DNA from: a bacterium
GTDB taxonomy: Bacteria; Hydrothermota; Tepidihabitantia; Tepidihabitantales; Tepidihabitantaceae
Assembly (NCBI GenBank): GCA_035505375.1
Contig: DATJQV010000066.1
Coordinates: 1 to 64,000 of the forward strand
Direction: 5' to 3'
Length of the DNA stretch: 64,000 nt
Under the pieces are notes generated by a model, which searched no databases, was not told where the DNA came from, and worked only from the letters and a program-made list of their open reading frames with translations. The number at the start of each line of letters is the position of its first letter. The stretch's first letter is position 1. This document shows positions 1 to 8,452 of this stretch, piece after piece. A program made the translations under genes and the position numbers.

Positions 1-331
1 AATCGGTCACTATGTCGGGCCATTCCGCAAGTGGACTGCCGCGGTGAATGAGCACATCAGCAGGCAGCCATGTCCTACCGCCGTCGGTCGATTTCTGGAA
101 CATGATACAGGAGGTGTTCGCCAGAGTGTTCGCCGAGCCGGTCAGCAGCAGCGAGTCTTTCTGGAACGCAACGTAGACCGTCTGACCAGATGGTGTACGT
201 GGTCCAAGCGTTATCGCCGGAGATTGCATCCAATTCGTCGGCACATCACTATGGTCGATACGTACGCTCGGCCCGAACGAGGCAAAGGCGATGGTAACAG
301 GCAAAGCGAGTAGGCATAGCGCATGCTTCAT
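1..331 (-). CDS. Secreted BNR/sialidase-like protein, 3' end outside window
   Basis: The minus strand from an ATG at 331 is open to the window edge (110 codons). It begins with a signal peptide (MKHALCLLALPVTIAFA) followed by SFGPSVRIDH and an Asp-box SxDxGxTW (STDGGRTW). The next gene on the same strand (414-1880) starts with the same layout: signal peptide, SFGPNVRVDH, then STDAGRTW LPED against STDGGRTW LPAD. The two are therefore tandem paralogues. Asp-box proteins are beta-propellers that include sialidases, but catalytic residues cannot be judged from this fragment. By analogy with its neighbour it probably ends in a T9SS sorting domain beyond the window. The exact function is unknown. 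Confidence 0.8.
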   Translation of the reverse strand, partial: MKHALCLLALPVTIAFASFGPSVRIDHSDVPTNWMQSPAITLGPRTPSGQTVYVAFQKDSLLLTGSANTLANTSCIMFQKSTDGGRTWLPADVLIHRGSPLAEWPDIVTD

Positions 332-350
332 TGCAGGTGCTCCAATCCCG

Positions 351-374
351 GAGGGGCGGCAATCCCGCCGCCCT
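351..374 (-). terminator. Intercistronic GC-rich hairpin
   Basis: A stem GGCGGC/GCCGCC (355-360 with 67-72 of the 300s) sits between the stop of the gene at 414-1880 and the start of the next gene at 331. It is a degenerate copy of the hairpins at 1895-1920 and 3637-3663. It could end transcription of the upstream gene or act in the leader of the downstream one. No U-tract is obvious. Confidence 0.45.
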
Positions 375-413
375 GAAAGCTGCCTTCTGCTATACGCCGT
401 CTACTTTCCTCTT

Positions 414-1880
414 CTACCGAGTAATGACGACCTTGGTGACGGCCGACGGCTGACGGCTCGCGGCTGACGGCTCGGCTCGGACGAAGTAGACACCAGGTGC
501 CAGCGCCCGCACATCATTCGCGCCGGGCCTGAGGTCTATGACCTTCCGCCCGCTGACATCGAGCAGGCTTGTGACTTGTGGCTTGAGGCCTGAGGCCTCG
601 GGCTGGAACAGCACGCCGCGGATGACGGTAGCGATTGGCCGTGCGGAGCTGGGCCTGCGGGATTCTTCGGCGATGGCAAGCGGGTTGTTGGTCGCGAACC
701 AGATCCGGAACTGCCCGCCGGAGTTGGGCCCTTGCGCCCAGACCACGTCGGCGTAACCGGCGGAGTCGGCGCCGATGTCCGGGAAGCCGGTACTCAGGGT
801 GTCTTCATTGACGAGTTCGGGATCGGACCAAGAGGCGCCGTGGTTCGACGAGGATGCGTAGTATACGTAGGTTTTGTTGGGTCCCATGGTATACATCGTC
901 AACGCCGTGTGCACGCGGCCGTCGCCTGAGAGGGCGAGCTTGGCGTCGTCGCACGACGGTCGAATCGCTACAGGGCTGCCCCACGTGTCCGGCCCAGAGC
1001 AGAACGTACGGAACTCGGTGAGATCCTGGTGGCCGTAAAGACTCTCACCAGCGCCGGTGTAGTCGCAGATGATGTGGTCCCGTTCGGCGACGACATGAGG
1101 TGAGGAAGCGTAGTAATCAAACGTGTCGAGCTGGACCCCGGGTTGGAAAGTCAGGCCGCGGTCGAACGAGCGATACAGGTAGGCACACATCCCGATGTGC
1201 GGTGTCGAATCGTACCAGTGCGGAACCTCCGCAACCACAAGGTACTGATTCGTACCCGGCTGGATAAAGACATCTGGTTGGTAGCAGCCCCGGTTCGTCG
1301 TGTCGTCGTCCACTTGTACAACCTGGCCCCACGTCGCTCCCCGGTCGGTCGACGCGGATGACCAGATGTGTCGGCCGTTCCAGACGCAGAGGAGGTTGCC
1401 GGCTGGGTCCGCAGCGATCCGGGCCGAGCCGATCACTCTGTCTAAGCTGTCATCGACTCTGGCCGGTGCGGTCCACGTTGTCCCGCCGTCGCTTGAGCGC
1501 TGGCACGAGATATGGTAGTGGCGACCCCCAGTAGTGTCAATGTACTCGTCGATGTATTCGACATAGACGTTGCCGTCCGCGTCGGTCGTGATGTCAGGGT
1601 CGGCTGCGTAGCGGTCTCCGCGTCGAATCAGCATGTCCTCGGGCAGCCAGGTTCTGCCGGCATCGGTGGACTTCTGGAACCAGACGTCGCAGCGGCCGGT
1701 AGTATCGCCCTCGAACGCAATGTAGACTGGCTGGTGTGACGGCGCGCCTTGGCCGACGGCAATTGCGCAGTAGCCGCACTCGTATTGGGACTGGTACTGG
1801 TGATCAACGCGGACGTTCGGCCCAAACGAGGCAGAGGCGAGGGCAGCAGACCAGAGGAGCAGCAGAATCGGTTTCATCAT
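414..1880 (-). CDS. Secreted BNR-repeat protein with T9SS sorting domain
   Basis: A 488-aa protein with signal peptide (MMKPILLLLWSAALASA) and several Asp-box repeats (STDAGRTW near 70, SSDGGTTW near 130, STDRGATW near 180, SFDRGLTF, SNHGASW). It ends in a type A sorting domain (LLDVSGRKVIDL, NDVRALAPGVYFVRAE, VTKVVITR). The Asp-box repeats predict a six-bladed propeller like sialidases; whether it cleaves sialic acid is not shown. Export would be by Sec, then a Por/T9SS system using the C-terminal domain. Two runs of seven-base repeats lie in the coding sequence: one in the loop before the last strand of the sorting domain (438-479) and one in the linker before that domain (568-602). It is a paralogue of the downstream partial gene. 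Confidence 0.85.
   Translation of the reverse strand: MMKPILLLLWSAALASASFGPNVRVDHQYQSQYECGYCAIAVGQGAPSHQPVYIAFEGDTTGRCDVWFQKSTDAGRTWLPEDMLIRRGDRYAADPDITTDADGNVYVEYIDEYIDTTGGRHYHISCQRSSDGGTTWTAPARVDDSLDRVIGSARIAADPAGNLLCVWNGRHIWSSASTDRGATWGQVVQVDDDTTNRGCYQPDVFIQPGTNQYLVVAEVPHWYDSTPHIGMCAYLYRSFDRGLTFQPGVQLDTFDYYASSPHVVAERDHIICDYTGAGESLYGHQDLTEFRTFCSGPDTWGSPVAIRPSCDDAKLALSGDGRVHTALTMYTMGPNKTYVYYASSSNHGASWSDPELVNEDTLSTGFPDIGADSAGYADVVWAQGPNSGGQFRIWFATNNPLAIAEESRRPSSARPIATVIRGVLFQPEASGLKPQVTSLLDVSGRKVIDLRPGANDVRALAPGVYFVRAEPSAASRQPSAVTKVVITR
438..479. repeat. Heptanucleotide repeat inside sorting-domain loop
   Basis: Six unbroken seven-base units of the GACGGCT type on the plus strand. They encode the segment between GVYFVRAE and TKVVITR of the preceding gene. 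The same position carries heptamers in the sorting domains near 1988, 19925 and 23058. Confidence 0.85.
568..602. repeat. Heptanucleotide repeat in linker
   Basis: Five seven-base units (CTTGTGA, CTTGTGG, CTTGAGG, CCTGAGG, CCTCGGG) in frame in the gene at 414-1880, at the linker just before the sorting domain. Confidence 0.8.
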
Positions 1881-1894
1881 TAGCGTCCAATCTC

Positions 1895-1920
1895 GGAGGG
1901 GCGGGACAGCCCGCCCCTCC
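1895..1920 (-). terminator. Intercistronic hairpin, 11-bp perfect stem
   Basis: GGAGGGGCGGG pairs with CCCGCCCCTCC around a four-base loop. It lies after an orphan sorting-domain remnant and about 15 bases before the start at 1880. It is nearly identical to the hairpin at 3637-3663, so a shared function (terminator or leader element) is likely. Confidence 0.55.
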
Positions 1921-1963
1921 CTGAATGCTGTCTCCTGCTATGCGCCATCTTCTTTCTTCTCGC

Positions 1964-2131
1964 CTACCGGGTAATGACGATCTTGGTGACGGCCGACGGC
2001 TGGCGGCTCACGGCTGATGGCTCTTCCCGCACAAAGTAGACACCGGATGCCAGCGCCCGCACATCATTCGAGCCCGGATGGAGGTCGAGGACCTTCCGGC
2101 CGCTGATGTCGAGCAGAGCGGCGCGGGACAT
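1964..2131 (-). pseudogene. Orphan T9SS sorting-domain fragment
   Basis: A 55-codon frame begins MSRAALLDISGRKVLDL and ends VTKIVITR. This is a sorting domain with no passenger, signal peptide or ribosome-binding site. The sequence matches the C-terminus of the gene at 414-1880 closely (LLDxSGRKVxDL, NDVRALA, GVYFVR, AVSRQPSAVTKxVITR). It is most likely the 3' remnant of a deleted paralogue and marks a vanished gene in this tandem family. Five heptamers (1988-2022) sit in the same loop as in the intact gene. Confidence 0.75.
1988..2022. repeat. Heptanucleotide repeat in orphan sorting domain
   Basis: Five seven-base units (GACGGCC, GACGGCT, GGCGGCT, CACGGCT, GATGGCT) in the loop between the last two strands of the remnant sorting domain. 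Confidence 0.8.
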
Positions 2132-2179
2132 GACCCCACCTGGGAGGGTGAATCACCGCCGCCGTAGTTGTACTGCGGC

Positions 2180-3628
2180 TCACCTTGTCATCACGACCTT
2201 GGTCACATCAGCGCGGCCCGGCGCGTCAAGACGAATGAAGTAGACGCCATGGGCAATTGCGGCTCCATTACGGTTGGTGCAGTTCCAGACCGCGGAGTGC
2301 TGACCTGTCGTCTGGTCTTCGCCGACAAGGCGTCTGACTTCTCGGCCCGTTAGGTCGTAGACAGAGAGGTCCACATGGCTTGGCGAGGCAAGGAAATACA
2401 GGACATCAAACCAACCCGGCATGGTCCTCACCTGCAATCCCGAAGACACACGCGGCTCGGTCTGCTTCGCTTCCGCGATCCCGTACCCGGTATCACGCAG
2501 AACGTAGATGTCATTCGTGTCAACCCCGACGACGAATATGCGCTGGCGTATCGGGTCGAGTTGGATATCTCGGATCGCCGCATGGTTCACCAGCATCTGT
2601 TTCACTATGAACGAATCGGTGTTGCAGTCGAGCACCTTTATGCAACTATTCCAATACGGGAGAGAGGCGGTGGTGACTTGATAAACACGATTGCTCCACG
2701 GCACCCACCGTACGATCCACGTGCCCCCGTCCGGACTGTAGTCGACCTTCTTTCGAACCGAGTCCGTGGCGCAGTCGACGACCCACATCGTATCCGAGTC
2801 GGCGCTACCATTTTCATCGGCGAAATAGACCTTGTCGTCCCGCTCGTCAACGGCTGCCTGGCCATAGAGCCCGCCCCAGATTCGCACCGGCAAGGTGCCG
2901 ACCAGCGTGTCGCGTTCCGTATCAATGATACCTACATTCGAAGGTCCGGGCTCTCCCTGGAAAGGCGCGACGTACGCCTTGTGGAAGGAGTTATTGAAGA
3001 GAAGGGCATCGGGTTGTACTCCGCTCACTCGGCTCACATCAATCACCTTCAAGACCGAGTCGGCGACGTAGTCATAGACGTAGAGCTGCTTATCGCCCCC
3101 TTGCTCCACGTAGAGTTTCCGGCCGGCCGAGTCCCAGCACGCGTTCGTGCTCACCCCCCCAAGCGTAGCCCGGCGCACGACAGAGTCGGTAGCGCCGTCA
3201 AACGCGTAAAGAGTCTCCACCGCCGCCTTGTACAGACGGTCGACGTCACTCAAGTAGACCATCGAGGGCATACGACTGCAGAAGTGCAGCCAGCGTATGA
3301 CCGTGTCGGCTGCGGCGTCAATGGCCAATATGCTGTCTGACATGTTGCGGCCAAGGGCGTAGAGCTTCAGCCTGCGCCAGTTCCAGGCGTGACCCATCTC
3401 ACCATACACCTCATCAGAAATGGAGTCCACCACCCGATAAGTTGAGCAATCAATGACGTAGTACCGGTCGGGCTCGCTGGCGGCGTAGAGCTTGTTCAGC
3501 TCCGGCAGATAGGCCGCATTGCTCAGCATGCGGTCTGAGCCACGGGGAAGCCTTATGATAGTCTCCACCTGCACTTGCGCGAAGAGCGCGATAGGAACGA
3601 ACAGCAGCAGGACGTTTCTCACCAGCAT
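2180..3628 (-). CDS. Secreted YVTN/NHL-like beta-propeller with T9SS sorting domain
   Basis: A 482-aa protein with signal peptide (MLVRNVLLLFVPIALFAQ). It has repeating units of about 45-50 aa of the type NKLYAA...YYVIDCSTYRVVDSI, typical of YVTN/surface-layer propellers. The C-terminal domain (SVYDLTGREVRRLVG, GVYFIRLD, VTKVVMTR) fits T9SS type A cargo, and includes a FlgD-like stretch with W-N-C-T-N. No catalytic motif is visible; a binding or structural role outside the outer membrane is the best guess. The start follows GAGATAGGA and an 11-bp hairpin. It lies in a run of four co-directed secreted-protein genes. Confidence 0.8.
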   Translation of the reverse strand: MLVRNVLLLFVPIALFAQVQVETIIRLPRGSDRMLSNAAYLPELNKLYAASEPDRYYVIDCSTYRVVDSISDEVYGEMGHAWNWRRLKLYALGRNMSDSILAIDAAADTVIRWLHFCSRMPSMVYLSDVDRLYKAAVETLYAFDGATDSVVRRATLGGVSTNACWDSAGRKLYVEQGGDKQLYVYDYVADSVLKVIDVSRVSGVQPDALLFNNSFHKAYVAPFQGEPGPSNVGIIDTERDTLVGTLPVRIWGGLYGQAAVDERDDKVYFADENGSADSDTMWVVDCATDSVRKKVDYSPDGGTWIVRWVPWSNRVYQVTTASLPYWNSCIKVLDCNTDSFIVKQMLVNHAAIRDIQLDPIRQRIFVVGVDTNDIYVLRDTGYGIAEAKQTEPRVSSGLQVRTMPGWFDVLYFLASPSHVDLSVYDLTGREVRRLVGEDQTTGQHSAVWNCTNRNGAAIAHGVYFIRLDAPGRADVTKVVMTR

Positions 3629-3636
3629 TCCTATCT

Positions 3637-3663
3637 CGGAGGGGCGGGAACTCCGCCCCTCCG
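3637..3663 (-). terminator. Intercistronic hairpin, 11-bp perfect stem
   Basis: CGGAGGGGCGG pairs with CCGCCCCTCCG around a five-base loop, between the stop at 3674 and the start at 3628. It is the sister of the hairpin at 1895-1920. Confidence 0.55.
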
Positions 3664-3673
3664 AATATTGGGT

Positions 3674-5257
3674 CTATCTAATCACTGCCTTAAGCCTGGC
3701 TTTCTCCGCGCCCATGTCAAGCAAAACGAAATAGGCACCGGCGCTCAGCTTCTGTGCCACACGATCTGTATTCCAACTCAGCCGGTGCAACCCGGGCTTC
3801 TGTTCGCCGGCGTCGAGCACCCCAACTCGCCTGCCAAGCGCATCGTGCAGCGTCGCACGCACGTGGGTAGCCTTGCTCAGTTGGTATTCGACTTCTACGC
3901 CGCAGTAGCGCGAGACGGCATGAGCCTGTGTTCTTGCTGGACCGGTGACATTGGCCATCTGCTCAGCAGCCTGAAGGACTTCGTCCGACGGCGGGTCAAC
4001 TCTGAAGAATTCGCATGAGCCAGTGACCATATACTGCACATGCTGCTCGCAGAACACCATCGAAGCCTCCGCGGTGACATTCTCAAGATACTGCGGGTCG
4101 TAGTACGGGCGGCTGTCGCGCGTATTCCACACGTACCAGGAATTCGAGAAGGGGCTGTAGAACCACGGAAAGTCCTCCCCACTCTGCTGCCCGCCGAACG
4201 ACGCCCACGCATAGCGCCCATCGGTCACGCCGGTTGCATCCTGAGTAGTGAGCGAAGTTCCTTCATACTGCGGATAGGCAGCAGGACTGGACGTAAGCTG
4301 GTTCCACTCGCCCGACGTGAGGTTGTACTCCCAGAAGTGCGTTGAGCCACCCCCGACAAGCAGGAGAATCGAGGCGTGGCCTGAGTTGCCGAAGCTGCCC
4401 TTGTACGCCATCGACGCACCGACGCCTCCGCTATTGTCTGTTAGACCCGTGAGTTGTATCCATCCGTAGTCGACTATGAACTTGTGCGGGCCGTTCCAAC
4501 ACCAGCCGGGACCATTCGGGTCGGGAGTGCCGGTGCGCCAGTAGTAGCTGGCGTTGTCGAGCGCAGTCGTAACCTGATACTGCGGATCGGATCCAGTCAC
4601 GTCTATTATGGTGCTGCAGAAGGACGAATCGGTCGCTACCTGCAACCGATATTGCGTAGTTGCAGCACTGTCCCACTGGAACAGTGGGGTCGAGTTGCCG
4701 GTAATGGTACCTTCGCCCGGGCAGATGCCGTCCACAACGACGTTATCAGACGATATCAGAGAGTAGCGCCAGAATTGCCCGCCGTTACTCTTGCTGAGGT
4801 AATACACCCAGCCAGGGGTGTTCCCGTACGGAACGTAGGTGATGCAGGAGCCGTCGCCAGGAGTAATGGGCAGATTGACCGAAGTAGGGTACCAAAAGTA
4901 TCGCAGGTCGTCCATGTACAACTTACCGGTCTGGTTACTTGGCGCATACCCACTGAAGAAGAACACTCCGTTGCCCTGCCGCTGAAACGTGGCCGATGTC
5001 CACTCCAGATAGGGGAAGGGAGCGCCATAATCGATATTCCACTGCGGGGTGGTTTGGTCCACTCTGGCCCACCCGTAGTGCGTCTGGCTGCCGTATGGGA
5101 AAACACCGTATACCCAGTAGTGCCAATCGTTGTCGGCCAGTCTTCCGCCTGTGATTCGGGTGCCCTCGCCGTTCGTCACGGGGACGTTGTCCAACTGCAC
5201 CCAGGCCATGGTCGCAGTGGCTGCGATCAGTACGCAGCAGAGAATCGCTCTGAGCAT
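3674..5257 (-). CDS. Secreted kelch-like protein with T9SS sorting domain
   Basis: I place the start at the ATG at 5257, which follows AAAGGAGG by 6 bases and begins a clean signal peptide (MLRAILCCVLIAATATMA). An in-frame ATG 87 bases upstream lacks both. The product is 527 aa. The middle holds an immunoglobulin/fibronectin-like segment (TPLFQWDSAATTQYRLQVA...YYWR, near 195-260). A kelch-like stretch follows (ILLLVGGGSTHFWEYNLTSG...YAWASFGG). The C-terminus is a sorting domain (VRATLHDALGRRVGVLD, LSAGAYFVLLD). A surface-exposed binding role is possible; no enzyme motif is seen. The leader has a GCAC/GTGC hairpin just before the ribosome-binding site. Confidence 0.75.
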   Translation of the reverse strand: MLRAILCCVLIAATATMAWVQLDNVPVTNGEGTRITGGRLADNDWHYWVYGVFPYGSQTHYGWARVDQTTPQWNIDYGAPFPYLEWTSATFQRQGNGVFFFSGYAPSNQTGKLYMDDLRYFWYPTSVNLPITPGDGSCITYVPYGNTPGWVYYLSKSNGGQFWRYSLISSDNVVVDGICPGEGTITGNSTPLFQWDSAATTQYRLQVATDSSFCSTIIDVTGSDPQYQVTTALDNASYYWRTGTPDPNGPGWCWNGPHKFIVDYGWIQLTGLTDNSGGVGASMAYKGSFGNSGHASILLLVGGGSTHFWEYNLTSGEWNQLTSSPAAYPQYEGTSLTTQDATGVTDGRYAWASFGGQQSGEDFPWFYSPFSNSWYVWNTRDSRPYYDPQYLENVTAEASMVFCEQHVQYMVTGSCEFFRVDPPSDEVLQAAEQMANVTGPARTQAHAVSRYCGVEVEYQLSKATHVRATLHDALGRRVGVLDAGEQKPGLHRLSWNTDRVAQKLSAGAYFVLLDMGAEKARLKAVIR

Positions 5258-6069
5258 ATAGACCTCCTTTTGTTGCTCAGATTGCGCGCACTTGTGTGCA
5301 CGCTTCCCCCAGGCTATAATTCTCTTGGGCAGCACAGAGTTCATTCTCTGAACCTGACTATTCCTGGCTGGGAGTTTCAGGTGCTGCCCTTTTCGTTTGT
5401 GTTCTGCGCGAAACCATGAGAATTACGAGAGTGGCGGCGCAGAAATGGCCGTGCGGACGCAATGGCGTAATTGTATTGTGTTCTTGACGCAACTGGAATG
5501 CGCGGACAGGGGTTCGGGTTCGGGCCAGCGGAGGCCTCCGATTTCTGGTCGGATGCTGCATAGCTGATGGTTTGGCCCGTTCATGGTTCCACTAACTCCG
5601 CTAGACACCAAGATTCTAGTCCGTTCCCGCCGAAGTCAACAGAAATCTTCCTCCTTTCTGCCCCCCCCCCTAAGGCACGTAAATACGTTACTTACGATAC
5701 AAGGGTATCGCTGACTACCACAATCGCATAGAAGGGGGTAGCGCGAACCCAAGTCTCGTGTCCAATTGGCGACCTGCTTGCCGCAGTGTGCGAGCACCGG
5801 GACACGACTCTTACGCGCATGCCGACTCGGTTTCTGTTGCCCGGTGACGGCTTCAGACTATCATAGTTGTGATGCTCAGACGGCAAGAGTCAGCGGCCCT
5901 GAATCCAGTACTTAACCACAGAGCGCACAGAGATACAGAGAGCGGGACCGGACTCCGGCCACGTCCTTTCTGCTTTCTACGTGACTTCTGTGGTGGACCT
6001 TTTCTTGGGGCAGCGGTTGACATCTTGCGAATCGTGGCGTAGGGTAGTCGCACGTAACAAGGAGGAGAC
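5258..6069. other. Divergent intergenic region
   Basis: About 800 bases between the divergent secreted-protein gene and the corrinoid operon. It holds the leader of the former, a run of ten C at 5661-5670, a fragment around 5916-5940 built of repeated CACAGAG-like units, and a good promoter for the downstream operon (6017-6045). I see no convincing gene; the open frames are GC-driven. Confidence 0.6.
6017..6045 (+). promoter_or_regulatory. Sigma-70-type promoter of corrinoid operon
   Basis: TTGACA at 6017-6022, a 17-base spacer and TAGGGT at 6040-6045. The expected start is near 6052, giving a short leader that contains AAGGAGG before the GTG at 6070. Confidence 0.65.
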
Positions 6070-7764
6070 GTGGCTCTGAAGACCGATGCGGAAATCAGGC
6101 AGGGGTTTGACAGCGACCAGTTCGTGGTCAAGAGGACCGTAACGTGGGAAGGCATGCGAGGGTATGCGGCCGAGCACAAGACCGCAAAGAACACGGCGAC
6201 CGGCAAACCCAAGAAGGCGTTCTACGTCGAGGGCAACGGTTACCAGATGGGCCATCTGATGGGACAGCTTGCCGAGCCGGACGTGCGCCGCATGACGAGT
6301 GAGTTCGTGGACAAGATCGTGCTTGCGTTCATCGACCCGAAGCTGGAGGGGCTCGAACGCGAGAGGTTGTACCGGGCGCTGATGCACGGCATCAAGGATT
6401 GGTGTCAGATAGTCTACACTTTGCATCCGAATGACATTCCCGAGCCGCTGCGCCAGGAGATGCAGGGTATCGTTGACGGGTGCAAGTACGATGATTCGAC
6501 GTCGCCGGTGACCTTCCAGAATCTGCTATCGCTGAACGTCGGCGTCGACGTGTTGGTCTCGGCAATCTACACGGGACTTGGGATTCTGGACTGGGTAGGG
6601 GCAATCGTGCCGAAGATGGCCGGTTCGGTTCCCGGGTTGACCGCGGCGGCGCCGCCCACGGCGGAGCTTTTCCGCGTGCCGCTGAACTTCGGGTGCAATG
6701 CCTTCGCCGCGTTCGGCAACGCCGTGGCGGCTCCGCACAACCAGTTCTTCTTTGGCCGCGATTTCCAGTTCCCGACCGCGGACGTGTTTCAGGATACGGC
6801 GTGCCTGGTTGTTTACAACCCGTCCTACAGTCTTCCTAACGGGCAGCCCGCGCTGCCGCTCGTAAGCCAGACCGCGCCGGGTTTTGCAGGTAGCGTCACG
6901 GCGGTGAACAGCATGGGCGTGGGCATCGGCGTGGACATGGTTCCGTCGGGCAATTGCGACCCCGGGCGGCCGGGACTGAATTCGCTCCTGATGGTACGGT
7001 ACGCCGCCCACAGCGGGTACGGGGCCGCGAAGACCGTGGATGCGATTGTCGCGGCGCAGCGGGGCGCGTCATGGCTGTACCCAATCGGCGACGGCACGAA
7101 CAAGCAGGCGGTGGTCTGCGAGACCGGCGTGACCACCGGAAACCTGAATTACCTCGGCTACCCGCCGGCCGAGATCAAGCATTTGCTGCCCACGACGGGC
7201 TTCCAGCCGTCGCAGCGAGGCGTGTTCGCCCGCTGGAACGGATGGCAGTACCCGGCTCAGTACCAGCAGTACAACCCCGGCCTGTTCAACTACATGAAGA
7301 GGCAGTACGACCCGGCGAAGTTCGGGGAGCACGCGTACTTGAACCCGAACTGGAAGCCGGGCCCGACCCAGGTGGACGAGGGCTACTTCTTTGCGCCCCA
7401 GCGCGAGTCCAAGCCTGACCTGCTGGTCGTCACCAATCACTACCTCGTGCCGGAGATGCGGTTGTGCGCGATGAAAGAGTGGACGAACGTCGTGGCAAAG
7501 TCAAAGATGCCGGACGTGCTTTGGCGCTACGACGAACTCAACAGCCAGTGTCTGGCGAACTACGGCAGTATCGACTACCCCAAGGCTTTGGAACTGATAG
7601 ATTTCCTGTCGCCGTTCCGGAAGTTTCCCGACTACTACGGCGCGAACCACGTGATCGAGGGCAGCGTATCGCTTTGCGACCTGGTAGCCAAGACCATGGA
7701 GAGCCACTTCGGGTACCAGGAAGACGAATGGGTGAAGCTCGCTCTGCCGAAGTACATCAACTAG
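6070..7764 (+). CDS. C45/AAT-type Ntn-hydrolase-like protein
   Basis: A 564-aa protein starting at GTG (AAGGAGG 5 bases upstream). I see no signal peptide. Residues 200-300 carry the layout of the isopenicillin-N acyltransferase / C45 peptidase Ntn-hydrolase family. A Gly-Cys (NFGCNAFAAFG, near 209) would become the nucleophile after autocleavage. Next come FFGRDFQFP and a PGFAGSVTAVNSMGVGIGVD block, matching the family's GRNxD and PGxxGxxtxxNxxG. Such enzymes cleave amide bonds of small acylated substrates. It is the first gene of an operon with corrinoid methyltransferases (11-base gap to the next gene), so it may release a substrate for them; that is inference. It is longer than typical family members. 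Confidence 0.55.
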   Translation: MALKTDAEIRQGFDSDQFVVKRTVTWEGMRGYAAEHKTAKNTATGKPKKAFYVEGNGYQMGHLMGQLAEPDVRRMTSEFVDKIVLAFIDPKLEGLERERLYRALMHGIKDWCQIVYTLHPNDIPEPLRQEMQGIVDGCKYDDSTSPVTFQNLLSLNVGVDVLVSAIYTGLGILDWVGAIVPKMAGSVPGLTAAAPPTAELFRVPLNFGCNAFAAFGNAVAAPHNQFFFGRDFQFPTADVFQDTACLVVYNPSYSLPNGQPALPLVSQTAPGFAGSVTAVNSMGVGIGVDMVPSGNCDPGRPGLNSLLMVRYAAHSGYGAAKTVDAIVAAQRGASWLYPIGDGTNKQAVVCETGVTTGNLNYLGYPPAEIKHLLPTTGFQPSQRGVFARWNGWQYPAQYQQYNPGLFNYMKRQYDPAKFGEHAYLNPNWKPGPTQVDEGYFFAPQRESKPDLLVVTNHYLVPEMRLCAMKEWTNVVAKSKMPDVLWRYDELNSQCLANYGSIDYPKALELIDFLSPFRKFPDYYGANHVIEGSVSLCDLVAKTMESHFGYQEDEWVKLALPKYIN

Positions 7765-7775
7765 CGGCGTAGCAC

Positions 7776-8429
7776 GTGACTGATACCGACCACCTGCTCG
7801 ACCGGCTCGCCGAGGCCGTGACGACGATGAAGCCGGAACTCGTCGCCGAGCTGGCGCGCAAGGTGCTTGAGCAGGGCTTGTCGCCCCAGGACGCCATGAC
7901 TCAAGGCCTCGCTGCAGGCATGCGCCGGATGGGTGAGAAGTTCGCGGCCAAGGAGTGCTTTGTTCCAGAAGTGCTGCTCGCGTCCAAGGCGATGTACGCC
8001 GGGTTCGAAATACTGAAGGCGAAAGTCGGGCGCGGAGAGTCGGGAATGGGGGGCAGAGGAAAGGTCGCGCTCGGGGTGGTACAGGGCGACATCCACGACA
8101 TCGGCAAGAACATCGTGAAGGTAATGGTGCAGGCGGCCGGGTTCGAGGTGGTTGACCTCGGGCGGAACGTACCGCTGCCGGAGTTCGTGAAGGCTGCAGA
8201 GAACGGCGTCGCAGTGCTGGGCATATCTTCGCTGATGACTACTACAATGCCACGGATGGGCAAGGTGGTCGAAGCGTTGGACAAGGCCGGGCTGCGTCCG
8301 GGTGTGAAGGTCTTAGTGGGCGGCGCGCCGGTAACGGCGCAGTTCGCCAGAAATATCGGGGCCGATGGATTCGCGCCGGATGCCCACGCGGCGGTGATAG
8401 AGATAGAACGGCTGACGGCTAGGGGCTAG
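7776..8429 (+). CDS. Corrinoid (B12-binding) protein of a methyltransferase system
   Basis: A 217-aa protein of the MtaC/MtbC/MttC type. An N-terminal helical cap (about 1-85) is followed by a Rossmann-like B12 domain with D105-x-H107-x-x-G (GDIHDIGKN). His107 would be the lower axial ligand of cobalt. The GISSLMTTTMPRM and VLVGGAPVTAQFA blocks line the cobamide. It carries the methyl group between the two methyltransferase half-reactions. It sits between the Ntn-hydrolase-like gene and the first UroD-type methyltransferase. The stop codon lies inside a run of CTAGGGG heptamers, so its last residues (LTARG) are repeat-encoded. Confidence 0.92.
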   Translation: MTDTDHLLDRLAEAVTTMKPELVAELARKVLEQGLSPQDAMTQGLAAGMRRMGEKFAAKECFVPEVLLASKAMYAGFEILKAKVGRGESGMGGRGKVALGVVQGDIHDIGKNIVKVMVQAAGFEVVDLGRNVPLPEFVKAAENGVAVLGISSLMTTTMPRMGKVVEALDKAGLRPGVKVLVGGAPVTAQFARNIGADGFAPDAHAAVIEIERLTARG

Positions 8430-8452
8430 GGGTCAGGGGCTAGGGGATAGGG
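8412..8452. repeat. Heptanucleotide repeat at gene junction
   Basis: Units CTGACGG, CTAGGGG, CTAGGGG, TCAGGGG, CTAGGGG, ATAGGGA in unbroken seven-base phase. They span the end of the corrinoid gene and the gap before the methyltransferase ATG at 8453; the G-rich tail may double as its ribosome-binding site. Confidence 0.85.
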
